25,630 bases of DNA from NCBI GenBank assembly GCA_024220525.1, contig JAMYWO010000174.1:38372-64001 (forward strand). Direction: 5' to 3'. Below are positions 22,642-25,630 of this stretch, piece after piece. The stretch is from Cochliopodium minus. Taxonomy: Eukaryota; Discosea; Himatismenida; Cochliopodiidae. The number at the start of each line of letters is the position of its first letter. The first letter of the stretch is position 1. The notes under the pieces are model-generated. The model worked only from the letters and a program-made list of their open reading frames with translations. It had not been told where the DNA came from and did not search any database. The translations under genes were made by a program, and so were the position numbers.

Positions 22642-24437
22642 TCAATATTCCAAAAAGATTGGTTGAGTGTAAATTATGATAATTTTGAACAAAACTTTTG
22701 GGATGAAAATTTTTTTTTCATTCTTGAGTCTTTTGATAACCAACAGAAATGTCTGAACCCTCTTGCGGAAAACTATATTAAAGTGGGTATGCCTTTCATA
22801 GTTCCAGAGTCTTTGGAATTTATAATCATTGATGATGGTAGCAAGTTCCTCATTTTTGTCTCTAAAGAATCTGAAGATCGAGTCTATTAAAAATTTTTTG
22901 GGTTGGCAAGAAAGAAGAGAGATGAGACAAATAAAATCATTTTTTTTTACTATTTCAAATAGAATGTCATCCAAGTAAGTTTTAGAATCACTTCCAATTT
23001 TCACTTCAATTGGGAAATTAGAAAAAGTATAAAATATGTAAAATAAAAAGTTATACCTCCAATAAAATCAATTAGTTTATGTGTATCAGTCGTGTATTTG
23101 AAAATAGCACCAATGAGCATTATCAAGTTTTCAGAATTCCTAAAAGTATTAATTAAAATTTTGACCCGATTTTCTCTCTCTGTTAATTGGGCTCCTTGAC
23201 TGAGAAGATAAATTAAACATTCCAAGTTAATCATGTATTCTTCAGGATCACAGGCAAAGTCAATTGCTTTTGTTTCATGATAATCAATGTGATTAACATC
23301 AGCTTTATTTTCAACTAAGTATTTGACCAATTCCAAATTTCCAGTATTTGTCTTTAATGCATATTCCAAAGAACTCATTGAATTAATAAAATAACAATCT
23401 TTGATTTTGGCTCCCTTTATAACTAATAATTTGATTATATCTAAACTTGGATTTTCCTTTTTGCAACAAGCTTTAACTCCATACTCTAAATCTCTTTTCT
23501 TTAAGTCATAGTTTGATAACAACTTTTCAATTAATTTCAAATTTGAATCTTTGTGAAAACATGCATAATAGAATGGAGTTTTTTCGTAATCAAATTTAGT
23601 TTTTACTTTGGTCAAATCAAATTTATAATCAATCAAAATATCAATCAATTCAACATCTAAAGTTTTTTGTCTAAAAACTAAATGAAAAGAATTTTCACCT
23701 TCTTTATCTGTTTCCTTTATTCCTCTACTCAATAGTTGTTTTAATAAGTTTTTACTCTTATTGTAAGTAATAATGGTCTTCACAATTTCAATTTTGTTCA
23801 GAATTTCTAAACCAAATAGTTCGATTATTTCATCAATTGCTTTATAATATAGATCATTTTCTTTAAATAACTCAAAAAAATTGGTCACAAGATCAAGATT
23901 ATTTTCTTTTTTCCAAAAGAAAAATTTTAAGATTTCCAAATCTAATTCCCCCTTTTTTAAATATGAACGAAAAACACCTATTTTGTTTCTATGATGGTCA
24001 CAAATTAGATCTCTTAATATCGACAAATGATCTGTTGATTTTTTTTCTTTAAAATTTGATAAGAAATGGACCAGTGTAGATTTACAATCCCAAAGTTCTA
24101 AAAAATTGAGTAAAAACAAATAAAAATTTTAAAATTTACTTTGTGTAATCTTAATAAAACAGCTTTTATTTGAATAATTTAATGTTTCTATTAAATTTTT
24201 GTGATTAATCTCTAATCCTCTTTCTAACATTTTCAAATAATTTTTTTCTCTTAATTCATAGAGTATTGATTTATTAATTTGTTTTTTGGAAATATCTTCA
24301 ATTTCTTCAGTTGAAAATTTATCAAATGAGGAAAAACTTTCAATTTTAAGACCCTTTAATTTGAGTAAGTCATCAAGTTCTTCTAAATTTAGCTTTAATA
24401 AAAATTTTTTTGGCATTTTTTTTTTTTTTTTAATCAT
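22642..24437 (-). CDS. Ankyrin-repeat protein
   Basis: Exons 24437-24140, 24097-23057 and 23003-22642 (introns 42 and 53 nt, both phase 1) give 566 aa. Ankyrin-type helix pairs are visible in the second half: ENSFHLVFRQKTLDVELIDI, KTPFYYACFHKDSNLKLIEK, SLDIIKLLVIKGAKI, SLEYALKTNTGNLELVKYLV and AIDFACDPEEYMINLECLIY. These keep the spacing but not the full TPLH consensus, so they are diverged. The N-terminus is Lys/Leu-rich and the C-terminus ends with a hydrophobic FLLVIKRLK and IPKVLFKIIIIY stretch. Ankyrin repeats bind other proteins, but no partner is suggested. A second start at 24416 (MPKKFLLK) is equally possible. The 42-nt intron is the shortest well-supported one in the window. Confidence 0.72.
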
Positions 24438-24547
24438 TTTTTTATTTAAAATTATTTTCTTTTTTGGAAAAGGTTAAGAAAAATAATAATTTAGAAATGG
24501 TTAAGCGTAATAATTTATTTAATAAAGCAAATTTAATTTTACGAAAT

Positions 24548-25630
24548 TTATTTTCCTTGAATGATCTCAAACAAATAAAAAGCAGATTTTTCAATGGGGG
24601 TAAAGTCAAAAGTAAGAAAGAAAGAATCTTTTGATAAAAACAATTGCTTTGAAAAATTGTCGATCATGGAAACTACAAACTCCCTTCTCACTTCAAAAAA
24701 GTGAGAAACTTTGTTGAAATGAGAAAAAACATATGAAAATTTTATTATTTGTCGAAAAAAGATTATTTTATCGATCATCTCTCTAGTTTTGAAATCTATT
24801 TTTTTAAAAAAAAATTATAAAAGAATATTTGGTGTAATTATCTTTTCATTACGCTTAATTTCTCCTTTTATTAAATTGGCAAAATTTTCTTGGTATTGTT
24901 GGATAAAATATTTGGCAATGTTTTCATTATTTTGGTTGGAAATAAGATCTTGGTTCAATTCTTTTTTAAAGTATTTGTTAGAGTCACTTTTGTTGCATTC
25001 CTTTTCAATTGAAAAAATTTTGTAAAAGTAATAAACTTTAAATTTTAATAAAAATACATGATAAACGTCCCAATCAGAGCTACATTTATAACACCATTCC
25101 TTTTGACAAATTAAACAAGTAATGTGTTCACCTTTAATTTTTTGTAAAAAAAGATTAACCTGTCATTAGTATTGTGATTGACAAGAGTTTGATTAATGTT
25201 AATCTTTGTATTTTTTAATTTTTTATTAATTACACCCACTCGTTTTTTCTGTTAGAATACCACTGTTTTTAATGAAAATTTTTGTTTCATTGAACTAAAT
25301 TAGAATATTTAATAATTTCGAAGATTTTACCATTCTGGACATTGAGGGTAAAATGATTTGTCTAATGTTTGAGATACTTCTTCGTTCCATTTTGTAAAGT
25401 CTCTGCATGAGATGGGGAAATGAGGGCTTGAATGGCAACAAAAACAAAACTGTAGTCCACAAATACAAACTACGTTGATATTATCAGATCTCATATTTGA
25501 TTTAATCATCAATTTCTTTATTTCAATTAAGTATAAGAAAATTATGTACAAAAAAATTTTCTTACATCACATTGAGGATTAGGACAATCTGAATATTTTT
25601 TCTTTTTGGATTGAAGAAAAGAGATTTTCA
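24548..25630 (-). CDS. RBR-type E3 ubiquitin ligase, C-terminal part (copy 2, cut by window end)
   Basis: Exons on the minus strand: 25630-25566 (partial), 25515-25331, 25262-25234, 25131-25058, 25000-24853 and 24795-24548 (TAA). All phases agree. The IBR reads CPNPQC, then CICGLQFCFCCHSSPHFP and SCRD; RING2 reads CPECGILTEKTSGC, then EHITCLICQKEWCYKCSSDW. Both zinc sites and the presumed catalytic Cys (in SGC) are kept, so it could be active. It has the same six-exon layout and intron phases as copy 1, including the split catalytic codon and a 29-nt RING2 exon of equal length, but lacks the long Asn-rich insert: only about 15 residues join IBR to RING2. The tail (IDKIIFFRQIIKFSYVFSHF) aligns with that of copy 1. 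RING1 and the start lie beyond the window. Confidence 0.8.
25554..25630 (-). repeat. 77-bp segment identical to 10007-10083 (inverted)
   Basis: Partner of the segment at 10007-10083. It ends on the last base of the window, so the identity stops because the sequence stops. Confidence 0.95.

Overview
The window looks like nuclear DNA of an AT-rich, free-living-type protist, most like an amoeba. The signs are long Asn runs from (AAT)n inside otherwise recognisable proteins, short AT-rich GT-AG introns (42 to about 410 nt, mostly 47-140), eukaryotic-only families (FUS/TAF15-like protein, KTI12, RBR E3 ligases, Ste20-like kinase, SH3/PH/MORN protein, ribosomal protein L7) and very tight gene spacing. 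TAA, TAG and TGA are all used as stops, so the standard code fits. The sequence alone does not fix the lineage. I rebuilt spliced models by requiring GT-AG borders, phase agreement and a total length divisible by three. About 40 introns pass this test.

Layout: 1-243 (-) start of an unknown basic protein; 812-1246 (+) 104-aa unknown protein, three exons; 1310-3023 (+) GT69/CAP59-type glycosyltransferase; 3107-7622 (-) large protein with a Cys-less dual-specificity-phosphatase-like N-terminus, long low-complexity middle and C-terminal Ste20/PAK-like kinase; 7712-10005 (+) beta-propeller-like protein cut off at an ambiguous base (n at 10006); 10007-12160 (+) C-terminal part of an RBR E3 ligase; 12176-12610 (-) doubtful gene; 12685-13730 (+) KTI12; 13778-15086 (-) FUS/TAF15-like RNA-binding protein; 15315-16046 (+) RPL7; 16047-16651 intergenic with a duplicated 77-bp segment; 16652-18533 (-) SH3-PH-MORN protein; 18672-19236 (-) SAP-domain protein; 19343-22494 (+) DCAF15/DET1-like protein; 22642-24437 (-) ankyrin-repeat protein; 24548-25630 (-) second RBR ligase, cut by the window end.

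The most striking points are these. (1) The pseudophosphatase-kinase fusion, whose two halves are joined by an intron filled with a 9-bp minisatellite. (2) Two RBR paralogues whose truncated ends are identical over exactly 77 bp, one starting just after the single n and the other at the last base of the window, which strongly suggests an assembly-graph junction and puts the linkage of 1-10005 to 10007-25630 in doubt. (3) Repeated use of minute first coding exons (3, 10 and 13 nt).

The genes do not form an operon or an obvious pathway. Several are regulatory: two RBR ligases and a CUL4-receptor-like protein in ubiquitin signalling, plus a kinase and an SH3/PH adaptor. The others are housekeeping (L7, KTI12, FUS-like). 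I found no tRNA, rRNA, CRISPR array or transposase gene.
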